Source of the DNA: Amblyomma americanum
Taxonomy: Eukaryota > Arthropoda > Arachnida > Ixodida > Ixodidae
DNA: 64,000 nucleotides
Assembly: GCF_052857255.1 (NCBI RefSeq)
Contig: NC_135504.1
Span: forward strand, 146,842,121 to 146,906,120
Direction: 5' to 3'
Shown: positions 47,859 through 60,223 of the stretch, in pieces
Numbering within the stretch: position 1 is the first letter of the stretch
Layout of the letters: each line of letters begins with the position of its first letter
Made by a program: the position numbers and the translations under genes
The notes under the pieces: model-generated
Seen by the model: only the letters and a program-made list of their open reading frames with translations
The model's database searches: none
Told to the model about the DNA's origin: nothing

Positions 47859-49079
47859 CTCGTTTTGGTCTGAAACAGCTTGTTTCGTCGTATTAAGCAC
47901 GAATACATGCTTTTCGCTCTGTTATAAGAGAAAAAGTTTTGACGCGTATCAGAGGAACACTTGTAAAACCGATGTGTTGTGATTTAGCTCGTTTCGGTCT
48001 AAAACAGCTTGTTTCGCTGTATTAAGCAAGAATACATGCTTTTCGCGCAGTTATAAGAGAAAAAGTTCTGACGCGTGTCACAGGGACATGTAATACCGAT
48101 GTGTTCAGATTTAGCTCGTTTCGGTCTAAAACAGCTTGTTTCGTTGTATTAAGCACGAATACATGCTTTACGCGCAGTTATAGAAGAAAAAGGTTTGACG
48201 CGTATTAGAGAGACACTTATAAAACCGATGTGTTGTGATTTAGCTCGTTTCGGTCTAAAACAGCTTGTTTCGTTGTATTAAGCACGAATACATGCTTTTC
48301 GCGCAGTTATAAGAGAAAAAGTTTTGACGCGTATCAGAGGAACACTTGTAAAACCGATGTGTTGTGATTTAGCTCGTTTCGGTCTAAAACAGCTTGTTTC
48401 GCTGACTTAAGCAAGAATACATGCTTTTCGCGCCGATATAAAAGAAAAAGTTTTGACGCGTGTCACAGGGACACTTGTAAAACCGATGTGTTCAGATTTA
48501 GCTCCTTTCGGTTTAAAGCAGCTTGTTTCGTTGTATTAAGCACGAATACATGCTTTTCGCGCAGTTATAAGAGAAAAACTTTAGACGCGTATCAGAGGAA
48601 CACTTGTAAAACCGATGTGTTGTGATTTAGCTCGTTTCGGTCTAAAACAGCTTGTTTCGTTGTATTAAGCAAGAATACATGCTTTTCGCGCAGTTATAAG
48701 ATAAAAAGATTTGACGCGTGTCACAGGAACACGTGTAAAATTGACGTGTTCAGATTTAGCTCGTTTTGGTCTAAAACAGCTTGTTTCGTTGTATTAAGCA
48801 GGAATACATGCTTTTCGCGCAGTTATAAGAGAAAAAGTTTAGAGGTGTATCAGAGGAACACTTGTAAAACCGATGTGTTGTGATTTAGCTCGTTTCGGTC
48901 TAAAACAGCTTGTTTCGCTGTATTAAGCAAGAATACATGCTTTTCGCGCAGTTATAAGAGAAAAAGTTTTGACGCGTATCAGAGGAACACTTGTAAAACC
49001 AATGTGTTCAGATTTACCTATTTTCGGTCTAAAACAGCTTGTTTCGTTGGACATGCTTTTCGCGCAGTTATAAGAGGAA

Positions 49080-49984
49080 AAGTTTTGACGCGTATCAGAG
49101 GAACACTTGTAAAACCGATGTGTTGTGATTTAGCTCGTTTCGGTCTAAAACAGCTTGTTTCGCTGTATTAAGCAGGAATACATGCTTTTCGCGCAGTTAT
49201 AAGAGAAAAAGTTTTAAAGGCATGTCACAGACCACGTGTAAAACCGACGTGTTCAGATTTAGCTCGTTTCGGTCTAAAACAGCTTGTTTCGTTGTATTAG
49301 GCAGGAATACATGCTTTTCGCGCAGTTATAAGATAAAAAGATTTGACGCGTATCAGAGGAACACTTGTAAAACCGATGAGTTGTGATTTAGCTCGTTTCG
49401 GTCTAAAACAGCTTGTTTCGCTGTATTAAGCAAGAATACATGCTTTTCGCGCGGTTATAAGAGAAAAAGTTTTGACGAGTATCACGTGGAGCACTTGTAA
49501 TACCGATTTGTTGTGATTTGGCTCGTTTCGGTCTAAAACAGCTTGTTTCGTTGGACTAAGCACGAATACATGCTTTTCGCGCAGTTATAAGAGGAAAAGT
49601 TTTGACGCGTATCAGAGGAACACTTGTAAAACCGATGTGTTGTGATTTAGCTCGTTTCGGTCTAAAACAGCTTGTTTCGCTGTATTAAGCAGGAATACAT
49701 GATTTTCGCGCAGTTATAAGAGAAAAAGTTTTAAAGGCATGTCACAGGGACACGTGTAAAACCGACGTGTTCAGATTTAGCTCGTTTCGGTCTAAAACAG
49801 CTTGTTTCGTTGTATTAAGCAGGAATACATGCTTTTCGCGCCGTTATAAGAGAAAAAGTTTAGACGTGTATCAGAGGAACACTTGTAAAACCGATGTGTT
49901 GTGATTTAGCTCGTTTCGGTCTAAAACAGCTTGTTTCGCTGTATTAAGCAAGAATACATGCTTTTCGCGCAGTTATAAGAGAAA
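49080..49984 (+). repeat. 7-monomer tandem duplication, copy 1 (905 bp)
   Basis: The private variants CACAGACCACG, GTATTAGGCAGG, GATGAGTTGTG and GTGGAGCACTTG all recur about 905 bp later. Confidence 0.88.
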
Positions 49985-50889
49985 AAGTTTTGACGCGTAT
50001 CAGAGGAACACTTGTAAAACCGATGTGTTGTGATTTAGCTCGTTTCGGTCTAAAACAGCTTGTTTCGCTGTATTAAGCAGGAATACATGCTTTTCGCGCA
50101 GTTATAAGAGAAAAAGTTTTAAAGGCATGTCACAGACCACGTGTAAAACCGACGTGTTCAGATTTAGCTCGTTTCGGTCTAAAACAGCTTGTTTCGTTGT
50201 ATTAGGCAGGAATACATGCTTTTCGCGCAGTTATAAGATAAAAAGATTTGACGCGTATCAGAGGAACACTTGTAAAACCGATGAGTTGTGATTTAGCTCG
50301 TTTCGGTCTAAAACAGCTTGTTTCGCTGTATTAAGCAAGAATACATGCTTTTCGCACGGTTATAAGAGAAAAAGTTTTGACGAGTATCACGTGGAGCACT
50401 TGTAATACCGATTTGTTGTGATTTGGCTCGTTTCGGTCTAAAACAGCTTGTTTCGTTGGACTAAGCACGAATACATGCTTTTCGCGCAGTTATAAGAGGA
50501 AAAGTTTTGACGCGTATCAGAGGAACACTTGTAAAACCGATGTGTTGTGATTTAGCTCGTTTCGGTCTAAAACAGCTTGTTTCGCTGTATTAAGCAGGAA
50601 TACATGCTTTTCGCGCAGTTATAAGAGAAAAAGTTTTAAAGGCATGTCACAGGGACACGTGTAAAACCGACGTGTTCAGATTTAGCTCGTTTCGGTCTAA
50701 AACAGCTTGTTTCGTTGTATTAGGCAGGAATACATGCTTTTCGCGCCGTTATAAGAGAAAAAGTTTAGACGTGTATCAGAGGAACACTTGTAAAACCGAT
50801 GTGTTGTGATTTAGCTCGTTTCGGTCTAAAACAGCTTGTTTCGCTGTATTAAGCAAGAATACATGCTTTTCGCGCAGTTATAAGAGAAA
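49985..50889 (+). repeat. 7-monomer tandem duplication, copy 2 (905 bp)
   Basis: It matches copy 1, with at least three differences seen: TTCGCACGG for TTCGCGCGG, ATGCTTTT for ATGATTTT, and TATTAGGCAGG for TATTAAGCAGG at the last of these units. Confidence 0.88.
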
Positions 50890-53800
50890 AAGTTTTGACG
50901 CGTATCAGAGGAACACTTGTAAAACCGATGTGTTCAGGTTTACCTCTTTTCGGTCTAAAACAGCTTGTTTCGTTGGACATGCTTTTCGCGCAGTTATAAG
51001 AGGAAAAGTTTTGACGCGTATCAGAGGAACACTTGTAAAACCGATGTTTTGTGATTTAGCTCGTTTCGGTCTAAAACAGCTTGTTTCGTTGTATTAAGCA
51101 AGAATACATGCTTTTCGCGCAGTTATAAGAGAAAAAGTTTTGACGCGTGTCACAGGGACACTGTAAAACCGATGTGTTGAGATTTACCTCTTTTCGGACT
51201 AAAACAGCTTGTTTCGTTGGATTAAGCACGAATACATGCTTTTCGCGCATTTATAAGAGAAAAAAGATTTGACGCGTATCACATGGACACATTTAAAACC
51301 GATGTGTCCAGATTTAGCTCGTTTCGGTCTAAAACAGCTTGTTTCGTTGTATTAAGCACGAATACATGCTTTTCGCGCAGTTATAAGAGAAAAAGTTTTG
51401 ACGCGTATCACATGGACACTTGTAAAACCGATGTGTTCAGATTTACCTCGTTTCGGTCTAAAACAACTTGTTTCGTTGTATTAAGCACGAATACATGCTT
51501 TTCGCGCAGTTATAAGAGAAAAAGTTTTGACGCGTGTCACAGGGACACTTGTAAAACCGATGTGTTTAGATATAGCTCGTTTTGGTATAAAACAGCTTGC
51601 TTCGTTGTTTTAAACAAGAATACGTGCTTTTCGCGTAGTTATAGAAGAAAAAGTTCTGACGCGTATTAGAGGGACTTGTAAAACCGATGAGTTCAGATTT
51701 TGCTCATCTCGGTCTAAAACAGCTTGTTTCGTTGTATTAAGCACGAATACATGCTTTTCGCGCAGTTATAAGAGAAAAAGTTTTGACGCGTATCAGAGGA
51801 AGACTTGTAAAACCGATGTGTTCAGATCTAGCTAGTTTCGGTCTAAAACAGCTTGTTTCGTTGTATTAAGCACGAATACATGCTTTTAGCGCAGTTATAA
51901 GAGAAAAAGTTTTGACGCGTATCACATGGACACTTGTAAAACTGATGTGTTCAGATCTAGCTCATCTCGGTCTAAAACAGCTAACTTCGTTGTATTAAGC
52001 AAGAATACATGCTTTTCGCGCAGTTATAAGAGAAAAAGTTCTGACGCGTATTAGAGGGACTTGTAAAACCGAAGTGTTCAGATTTAGCTCATCTCGGTCT
52101 AAAACAGCTTGTTTCGTTGTATTAAGCACCAATACATGCTTTTCGCGCAGATATAAGAGAAAAAGTTTTAACGCGTATCAGAGGAAGACTTGTAAAACCG
52201 ATGTGTTGTAATTTAGCTCGTTTCGGTCTAAAACAGCTTGTTTCGTTGTATTAAGCACGAATACATGCTTTTCGCGCAGTTATAAGAGAAAAAGTTTTGA
52301 CGCGTCTCACAGGGACACTTGTAAAACCGATGTGTTCAGATTTAGCTAGTTTCGGTCTAAAACAACTTGTTTCGTTGTATTAAGCACGAATACATGCTTT
52401 TAGCGCAGTTATAAGAGAAAAAGTTTTGACGCGTATCACATGGACACTTGTAAAACCGATGTGTTCAGATCTAGCTCGTTTTGGTCTAAAACAGCTTGTT
52501 TCGTTGTATTAAGCACGAATACATGCTGTTCGCGCAGTTATAAGAGAAAAAGTTTTGACGCGTGTCACAGGAACACTTGCAAAACCGATGTGTTCAGATT
52601 TAGCTCATCTCGGTCTAAAACAGCTTGTTTCGTTGTATTAAGCAAGAATACATGCTTTTCGCGCAGTTAAAAGAGAAAAAGTTTTGACGCGTATCAGAGG
52701 AACACTGTAAAACCGATGTGTTGTGATTTAGCTCGTTTTGGTCTAAAACAGCTTGTTTCGTTGTATTAAGCACGAATACATGCTTTTCGCGCAGTTATAA
52801 GAGAAAAAGTTTTGACGCGTGCCACAGGGACACTTGTAAAACCGGTGTTTAGATTTGCCTCGTTTCGGACTAAAACAGCTTGTTTCGTTGTATTAGGCAC
52901 GAATACATGCTTTTCGCGCAGTTATAAGAGAAAAAGTTTTGACGCGTATAACATGGACACTTGTAAAACCGATGTGTTCAGATCTAGCTCGTTTTGGTCT
53001 AAAACAGCTTGTTTCGTTGTAATAAGCAAGAATACATGCTTTTCGCGCAGTTATAAGAGAAAAAGTTTTGACGCGTATCAGAGGAACACTTGTAAAACCG
53101 ATGTGTTGTGATTTAGCTCATCTCGGTCTAAAACAGCTTGTTTCGTTGTATTAAGCACGAATACATGCTTTTCGCGCAGTTATAAGAGAAAACGTTTTGA
53201 CGCGTATCACATGGACACTTGGAAAACCGATGTGTTCAGATCTAGCTCGTTTTGGTCTAAAACAGCTTGTTTCGTTGTATTAATCAAGAATACACGCTTT
53301 TCGCGCAGTAATAAGAGAAAAAGTTTTGACGCGTTTCACAGGGACACTTGTAAAACCGATGTGTTCAGATTTAGCTCGCTTCGGTCTAAAACAACTTGTT
53401 TCGTTGTATTAAGCACGAATACATGCTTTTAGCCCAGTTATAAGAGAAAAAGTTTTGACGCTTATCACATGGATACTTGTAAAACCGATGTGTTTAGATA
53501 TAGCTCATTTTAATATAAAACCGCTTGTTTCGTTGTTTTAAGCAAGAATACGGGCTTTTCGCGTAGTTATAGAAGAAAAAGTTTTGACGCGTATTGGACT
53601 TGTAAAACCGATGTGTTCAGGTTTAGCTCATCTTGGTCTAAAACAGCTTGTTTCGTTGTATTAAGCACGAATACATGCTTTTCGCGCAGTTATAAGAGGA
53701 AAAGTTTTGACGCGTATCACATGGACACTTGTAAAACCGATGTGTTCAGATCTAGCTCGTTTTGGTCTAAAACAGCTTGTTTCGTTGTATAAGCAAGAAT

Positions 53801-54224
53801 ACATGCTTTTCGCCCAGTTATAAGAGAAAAAGTTTTGACGCGTTTCACAGGGACACTTGTAAAACCGATGTGTTCAGATTTAGCTCATCTCGGTCTAAAA
53901 CAGCTTGTTTCGTTGTATTAAGCACGAATACATGCTTTTCGCGCAGTTATAAGAGGAAAAGTTTTGACGCGTATCACATGGACACTTGTAAAACCGATGT
54001 GTTCAGATCTAGCTCGTTTTGGTCTAAAACAGCTTGTTTCGTTGTAATAAGCAAGAATACATGCTTTTCGCGCAGTTATAAGAGAAAAAGTTTTGACGCG
54101 TTTCACAGGGACACTTGTAAAGCCGATGTGTTCAGATTTAGCTCGTTTCGGTCTAAAACAACTTGTTTCGTTGTATTAAGCACGAATACATGCTTTTAGC
54201 CCAGTTATAAGAGAAAAAGTTTTG

Positions 54225-55000
54225 ACGCGTATTAGAGGACCACTTGTGAAACCGATGTGTTGTGATTTAGCTCATCTCGGTCTAAAACAGCTTGTTTCGT
54301 TGTATTAAGCACGAATACATGCTTTTCGCGCAGTTATAAAAGAAAAAGTTTTGACGCGTATCACATGGACACTTGTAAAACCGATGTGTTCAGATCTAGC
54401 TCGTTTTGGTCTAAAACAGCTTGTTTCGTTGTATTAATCAAGAATACATGCTTTTCGCGCAGTTATAAGAGAAAAAGTTTTGTCGCGTTTCACAGGGACA
54501 CTTGTAAAACCGATGTGTTCAGATTTAGCTCGCTTCGGTCTAAAACAGCTTGTTTCGTTGTATTAAGCACGAATACATGCTTTTCGCGCAGTTATAAGAG
54601 AAAAAGTTTTGACGCGTATCACATGGACACTTGTAAAACCGATGTGTTCAGATCTAGCTCGTTTTGGTCTAAAATAGCTTGCTTCGTTGTATTAAGCACG
54701 AATACATGCTTTTCGCGCAGTTATAAGAGAAAAAGTTTTGACGCGTATAACATGAACACTTGTAAAACCGATGTGTTCAGATCTAGCTCGTTTTGGTCTA
54801 AAACAGCTTGTTTCGTTGTATTAAGCACGAATACATGCTTTTCGCGCAGTTATAAGAGAAAAAGTTTTGACGCGTATCAGAGGAACACTTGTAAAACCGA
54901 TGTGTTGTGATTTAGCTCATCTCGGTCTAAAACAGCTTGTTTCGTTGTATTAAGCAAGAATACATGCTTTTCGCGCAGTTATAAGAGAAAAAGTTTTGAC
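54225..55000 (+). repeat. 4,109-bp-offset segment, copy 1 (holds one 181-codon open frame)
   Basis: The units TTAGAGG...CTTGTGAAACC, ATCACATGG, TTTCACAGGG, ATCACATGG with AAAATAGC, and ATAACATGAACAC recur at 58,334-59,109. A frame of 181 codons (54,365-54,910) crosses them because four consecutive V2 blocks lack the TGA. Confidence 0.85.
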
Positions 55001-55261
55001 GCGTATCAGAGGAAGACTTGTAAAACCGATGTGTTGTGATTTAGCTCGTTTCGGTCTAAAACAGCTTGTTTCGTTGTATTAAGCACGAATACATGCTTTT
55101 CGCGCAGTTATAAGAGAAAAAGTTTTGACGCGTATCACATGGACACTTGTAGAACCGATGTGTTCAGATTTACCTCGTTTCGGTCTAAAACAGCTTGTTT
55201 CGTTGGATTAAGCACGAATACATGCTTTTCGCGCATTTATAAGAGAAAAAAGTTTTGACGC

Positions 55262-57311
55262 GTATCACATGGACACATTTAAAACCGATGTGTCCAGATT
55301 TAGCTCGTTTCGGTCTAAATCAGCTTGTTTCGTTGTATTAAGCACGAATACATGCTTTTCGCGCAGTTATAAGAGAAAAAGTTTTGACGCGTCACATGGA
55401 CACTTGTAAAACCGATGTGTTCAGATTTTGCTCGTTTCGGTCTAAAACAACTTGTTTCGTTGTATTAAGCACGAATACATGCTTTTCGCGCAGTTATAAG
55501 AGAAAAAGTTTTGACGCGTGTCACAGGGACACTTGTAAAACCGATGTGTTTAGATATAGCTCGTTTTGGTATAAAACAGCTTGTTTCGTTGCTTTAAGCA
55601 CGAATACATGCTGTTCGCGCAGTTAAAAGAGAAAAAGGTTTGACGCGTGTCACAGGGACACTTGTAAAACCGATGTGTTCAGATTTAGCTCGTTTCGGTC
55701 TAAAACAGCTTGTTTCGTTGTATTAAGCAAGAATACATGCTTTTCGCGCAGTTATAAGAGAAAAAGTTTTGACGCGTGTCACAGGGACACTTGTAAAACC
55801 GGTGTTCAGATTTACCTCGTTTCGGACTAAAACAGCTTGTTTCGTTGGATTAAGCACGAATACATGCTTTTCACGCAGTTATAAGAGAAAAAGTTTTGAT
55901 GCGTATAACATGGACACTTGTAAAACCGATGTGTTCAGATCTAGCTCGTTTTGGTCTAAAACAGCTTGTTTCGTTGTATTAATCAAGAATACATGCTTTA
56001 CGCGCAGATATAAGAGAAAAAGTTTTGACGCGTTTCACAGGGACACTTGTAAAACCGATGTGTTCAGATTTAGCTCGCTTCGGTCTAAAACAACTTGTTT
56101 CGTTGTATTAAGCACGAATACATGCTTTTCGCGCAGTTATAAGAGAAAAGTTTTGACGCTTATCACGTGGATACTTGTAAAACCGATGTGTTTCGATATA
56201 GCTCATTTTGGTATAAAACCGCTTGTTTCGTTGTTTTAAGCAAGAATACGTGCTTTTCGCGTAGTTATGGAAGAAAAAGTTTTGACGCGAATTGGACTTG
56301 CAAAACCGATGTGTTCAGATTTAGCTCATCTCGGTCTAAAACAGCTTGTTTCGTTGTATTAAGCAAGAATACATGCTTTTCGCGCAGTTATAAGAGAAAA
56401 AGTTTTGACGCTTATCAGAGGAAGACTTGTAAAACCGATGTGTTGTGATTTAGCTCGTTTCGGTCTAAAACAGCTTGTTTCGTTGTATTAAGCACGAATA
56501 CATGCTTTTCGCGCAGTTATAAGAGAAAAAGGTTTGACGCGTATCACATGGACACTTGTAGAACCGATGTGTTCAGATTTACCTCGTTTCGGTCTAAAAC
56601 AGCTTTTTTCCTTGGATTAAGCACGAATACATGCTTTTCGCGCATTTATAAGAGAAAAAAGTTTTGACGCGTATCACATGGACACATTTAAAACCGATGT
56701 GTCCAGATTTAGCTCGTTTCGGTCTGAATCAGCTTGTTTCGTTGTATTAAGCACGAATACATGCTTTTCGCGCAGTTATAAGAGAAAAAGTTTTGACGCG
56801 TCACATGGACACTTGTAAAACCGATGTGTTCAGATTTTGCTCGTTTCGGTCTAAAACAACTTGTTTCGTTGTATTAAGCACGAATACATGCTTTTCGCGC
56901 AGTTATAAGAGAAAAAGTTTTGACGCGTGTCACAGGGACACTTGTAAAACCGATGTGTTTAGATATAGCTCGTTTTGGTATAAAACAGCTTGTTTCGTTG
57001 TTTTAAGCACGAATACATGCTGTTCGCGCAGTTAAAAGAGAAAAAGGTTTGACGCGTGTCACAGGGACACTTGTAAAACCGATGTGTTCAGATTTAGCTC
57101 GTTTCGGTCTAAAACAGCTTGTTTCGTTGTATTAAGCAAGAATACATGCTTTTCGCGCAGTTATAAGAGAAAAAGTTTTGACGCGTGTCACAGGGACACT
57201 TGTTAAACCGGTGTTCAGATTTACCTCGTTTCGGACTAAAACAGCTTGTTTCGTTGGATTAAGCACGAATACATGCTTTTCACGCAGTTATAAGAGAAAA
57301 AAGTTTTGACG
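55262..57311 (+). repeat. 6,284-bp-offset HOR segment, copy 1 (2,050 bp)
   Basis: It begins at the GATGTGTCCA monomer and holds CGTCACATGGAC, CATGCTGTTCGCGCAG, CCGGTGTTCAG, TTCACGCAG, TTAATCAAG, GCGAATTGGAC and a second GATGTGTCCA monomer 1,409 bp after the first. The same set recurs at 61,546-63,595. Confidence 0.85.
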
Positions 57312-58480
57312 CGTATAACATGGACACTTGTAAAACCGATGTGTTCAGATCTAGCTCGTTTTGGTCTAAAACAGCTTGTTTCGTTGTAATAAGCAAGAAT
57401 ACATGCTTTTCGCGCAGTTATAAGAGAAAAAGTTTTGACGCGTATCAGAGGAACACTTGTAAAACCGATGTGTTGTGATTTAGCTCATCTCGGTCTAAAA
57501 CAGCTTGTTTCGTTGTATTAAGCACGAATACATGCTTTTCGCGCAGTTATAAGAGAAAACGTTTTGACGCGTATCACATGGACACTTGGAAAACCGATGT
57601 GTTCAGATCTAGCTCGTTTTGGTCTAAAACAGCTTGTTTCGTTGTATTAATCAAGAATACACGCTTTTCGCGCAGTTATAAGAGAAAAAGTTTTGACGCG
57701 TTTCACAGGGACACTTGTAAAACCGATGTGTTCAGATTTAGCTCGCTTCGGTCTAAAACAACTTGTTTCGTTGTATTAAGCACGAATACATGCTTTTAGC
57801 CCAGTTATAAGAGAAAAAGTTTTGACGCTTATCACATGGATACTTGTAAAACCGATGTGTTTAGATATAGCTCATTTTGGTATAAAACCGCTTGTTTCGT
57901 TGTTTTAAGCAAGAATACGTGCTTTTCGCGTAGTTATAGAAGAAAAAGTTTTGACGCGTATTGGACTTTTAAAACCGATGTGTTCAGATTTAGCTCATCT
58001 TGGTCTAAAACAGCTTGTTTCGTTGTATTAAGCACGAATACATGCTTTTCGCGCAGTTATAAGAGGAAAAGTTTTGACGCGTATCACATGGACACTTGTA
58101 AAACCGATGTGTTCAGATCTAGCTCGTTTTGGTCTAAAACAGCTTGTTTCGTTGTATAAGCAAGAATACATGCTTTTCGCCCAGTTATAAGAGAAAAAGT
58201 TTTGACGCGTTTCACAGGGACACTTGTAAAACCGATGTGTTCAGATTTAGCTCATCTCGGTCTAAAACAGCTTGTTTCGTTGTATTAAGCACGAATACAT
58301 GCTTTTCGCGCAGTTAAAAGAGGAAACGTTTTGACGCGTATTAGAGGAACACTTGTGAAACCGATGTGTTGTGATTTAGCTCATCTCGGTCTAAAACAGC
58401 TTGTTTCGTTGTATTAAGCACGAATACATGCTTTTCGCGCAGTTATAAAAGAAAAAGTTTTGACGCGTATCACATGGACA
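57145..58480 (+). repeat. 3,079-bp-offset HOR segment, copy 1
   Basis: CTTGTTAAACCGG, GTATAACATGG, AATACACGC, GCTTTTAGCCCAG, TTATCACATGGATAC, GTATTGGACT and TTCGCCCAG occur in this order and again at 60,224-61,559. A related order lies at about 52.9-54.2 kb. Confidence 0.85.
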
Positions 58481-59109
58481 CTTGTAAAATCGATGTGTTC
58501 AGATCTAGCTCGTTTTGGTCTAAAACAGCTTGTTTCGTTGTATTAATCAAGAATACATGCTTTTCGCGCAGATATAAGAGAAAAAGTTTTGACGCGTTTC
58601 ACAGGGACACTTGTAAAACCGATGTGTTCAGATTTAGCTCGCTTCGGTCTAAAACAGCTTGTTTCGTTGTATTAAGCACGAATACATGCTTTTCGCGCAG
58701 TTATAAGAGAAAAAGTTTTGACGCGTATCACATGGACACTTGTAAAACCGATGTGTTCAGATCTAGCTCGTTTTGGTCTAAAATAGCTTGCTTCGTTGTA
58801 TTAGGCACGAATACATGCTTTTCGCGCAGTTATAAGAGAAAAAGTTTTGACGCGTATAACATGAACACTTGTAAAACCGATGTGTTCAGATCTAGCTCGT
58901 TTTGGTCTAAAACAGCTTGTTTCGTTGTATTAAGCACGAATACATGCTTTTCGCGCAGTTATAAGAGAAAAAGTTTTGACGCGTATCAGAGGAACACTTG
59001 TAAAACCGATGTGTTGTGATTTAGCTCATCTCGGTCTAAAACAGCTTGCTTCGTTGTATTAAGCAAGAATACATGCTTTTCGCGCAGTTATAAGAGAAAA
59101 AGTTTTGAC
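58334..59109 (+). repeat. 4,109-bp-offset segment, copy 2 (holds the other 181-codon open frame)
   Basis: Same order and rare variants as 54,225-55,000, with a few substitutions (AAAATCGATG for AAAACCGATG, GTATTAGGCACG for GTATTAAGCACG). The 181-codon frame here (58,474-59,019) is inherited from the duplication. Confidence 0.85.
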
Positions 59110-59195
59110 GCGTTTCACAGGGACACTTGTAAAACCGATGTGTTCAGATTTAGCTCGCTTCGGTCTAAAACAACTTGTTTCGTTGTATTAAGCAC

Positions 59196-59451
59196 GAATA
59201 CATGCTTTTCGCGCAGTTATAAGAGAAAAGTTTTGACGCTTATCACGTGGATACTTGTAAAACCGATGTGTTTAGATATAGCTCATTTTGGTATAAAACC
59301 GCTTGTTTCGTTGTTTTAAGCAAGAATACGTGCTTTTCGCGCAGTTATAAGAGAAAAGTTTTGACGCTTATCACGTGGATACTTGTAAAACCGATGTGTT
59401 TCGATATAGCTCATTTTGGTATAAAACCGCTTGTTTCGTTGTTTTAAGCAA
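59196..59451 (+). repeat. Adjacent pair of 128-bp monomers (59,196-59,323 and 59,324-59,451)
   Basis: Both carry GAGAAAAGTTTTG (one A short), TTATCACGTGGATAC, GCTCATTTTGG and GTTGTTTTAAGC. Related segments at 56.17 and 62.45 kb have one such unit. The extra unit accounts for the longer spacing (3,208 instead of about 3,077) between GATGTGTCCA markers on this side. Confidence 0.85.
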
Positions 59452-60223
59452 GAATACGTGCTTTTCGCGTAGTTATAGAAGAAAAAGTTTTGACGCGAAT
59501 TGGACTTGCAAAACCGATGTGTTCAGATTTAGCTCATCTCGGTCTAAAACAGCTTGTTTCGTTGTATTAAGCAAGAATACATGCTTTTCGCGCAGTTATA
59601 AGAGAAAAAGTTTTGACGCTTATCAGAGGAAGACTTGTAAAACCGATGTGTTGTGATTTAGCTCGTTTCGGTCTAAAACAGCTTGTTTCGTTGTATTAAG
59701 CACGAATACATGCTTTTCGCGCAGTTATAAGAGAAAAAGTTTTGACGCGTATCACATGGACACTTGTAGAACCGATGTGTTCAGATTTACCTCGTTTCGG
59801 TCTAAAACACCTTGTTTCGTTGGATTAAGCACGAATACATGCTTTTCGCGCATTTATAAGAGAAAAAAGTTTTGACGCGTATCACATGGACACATTTAAA
59901 ACCGATGTGTCCAGATTTAGCTCGTTTCGGTCTAAATCAGCTTGTTTCGTTGTATTAAGCACGAATACATGCTTTTCGCGCAGTTATAGGAGAAAAAGTT
60001 TTGACGCGTCACATGGACACTTGTAAAACCGATGTGTTCAGATTTTGCTCGTTTCGGTCTAAAACAACTTGTTTCATTGTATTAAGCACGAATACATGCT
60101 TTTCGCGCAGTTATAAGAGAAAAAGTTTTGACGCGTGTCACAGGGACACTTGTAAAACCGATGTGTTTAGATATAGCTCGTTTTGGTATAAAACAGCTTG
60201 TTTCGTTGTTTTAAGCACGAATA

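Larger units (their letters stand above)
22771..51130 (+). repeat. Middle zone of the array, modular HORs
   Basis: Private markers are the 13-bp deletion GTTGGACATGC, the TAAAATTGACG monomer, GCTCCTTTCGGTCTAAAGCAG units, ACTTTAGACG units, GATAAAAAGATTTGACG units and CTATTAGAGAGACAC units. They recur in a roughly constant order, which shows a module of about 12-22 monomers amplified with losses and gains. Tandem copies here are the most alike of the window. The right limit lies between the last GTTGGACATGC (about 50.97 kb) and the first GCGCATTTATAAG unit (about 51.24 kb). Confidence 0.75.

Noticed and set aside
24571..50984. GTTGGACATGC as repeated independent deletions between short direct repeats
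   Set aside because: All junctions are the same and confined to one zone, which fits one event followed by amplification better than recurrent deletion.
54365..54910. 181-codon open frame, and similar frames of 60-156 codons throughout on both strands, as protein-coding genes
   Set aside because: They translate the satellite itself, recur in every zone, end at subtype-specific TGA or indels, have no gene-like start context and exist only because 129 is divisible by 3.
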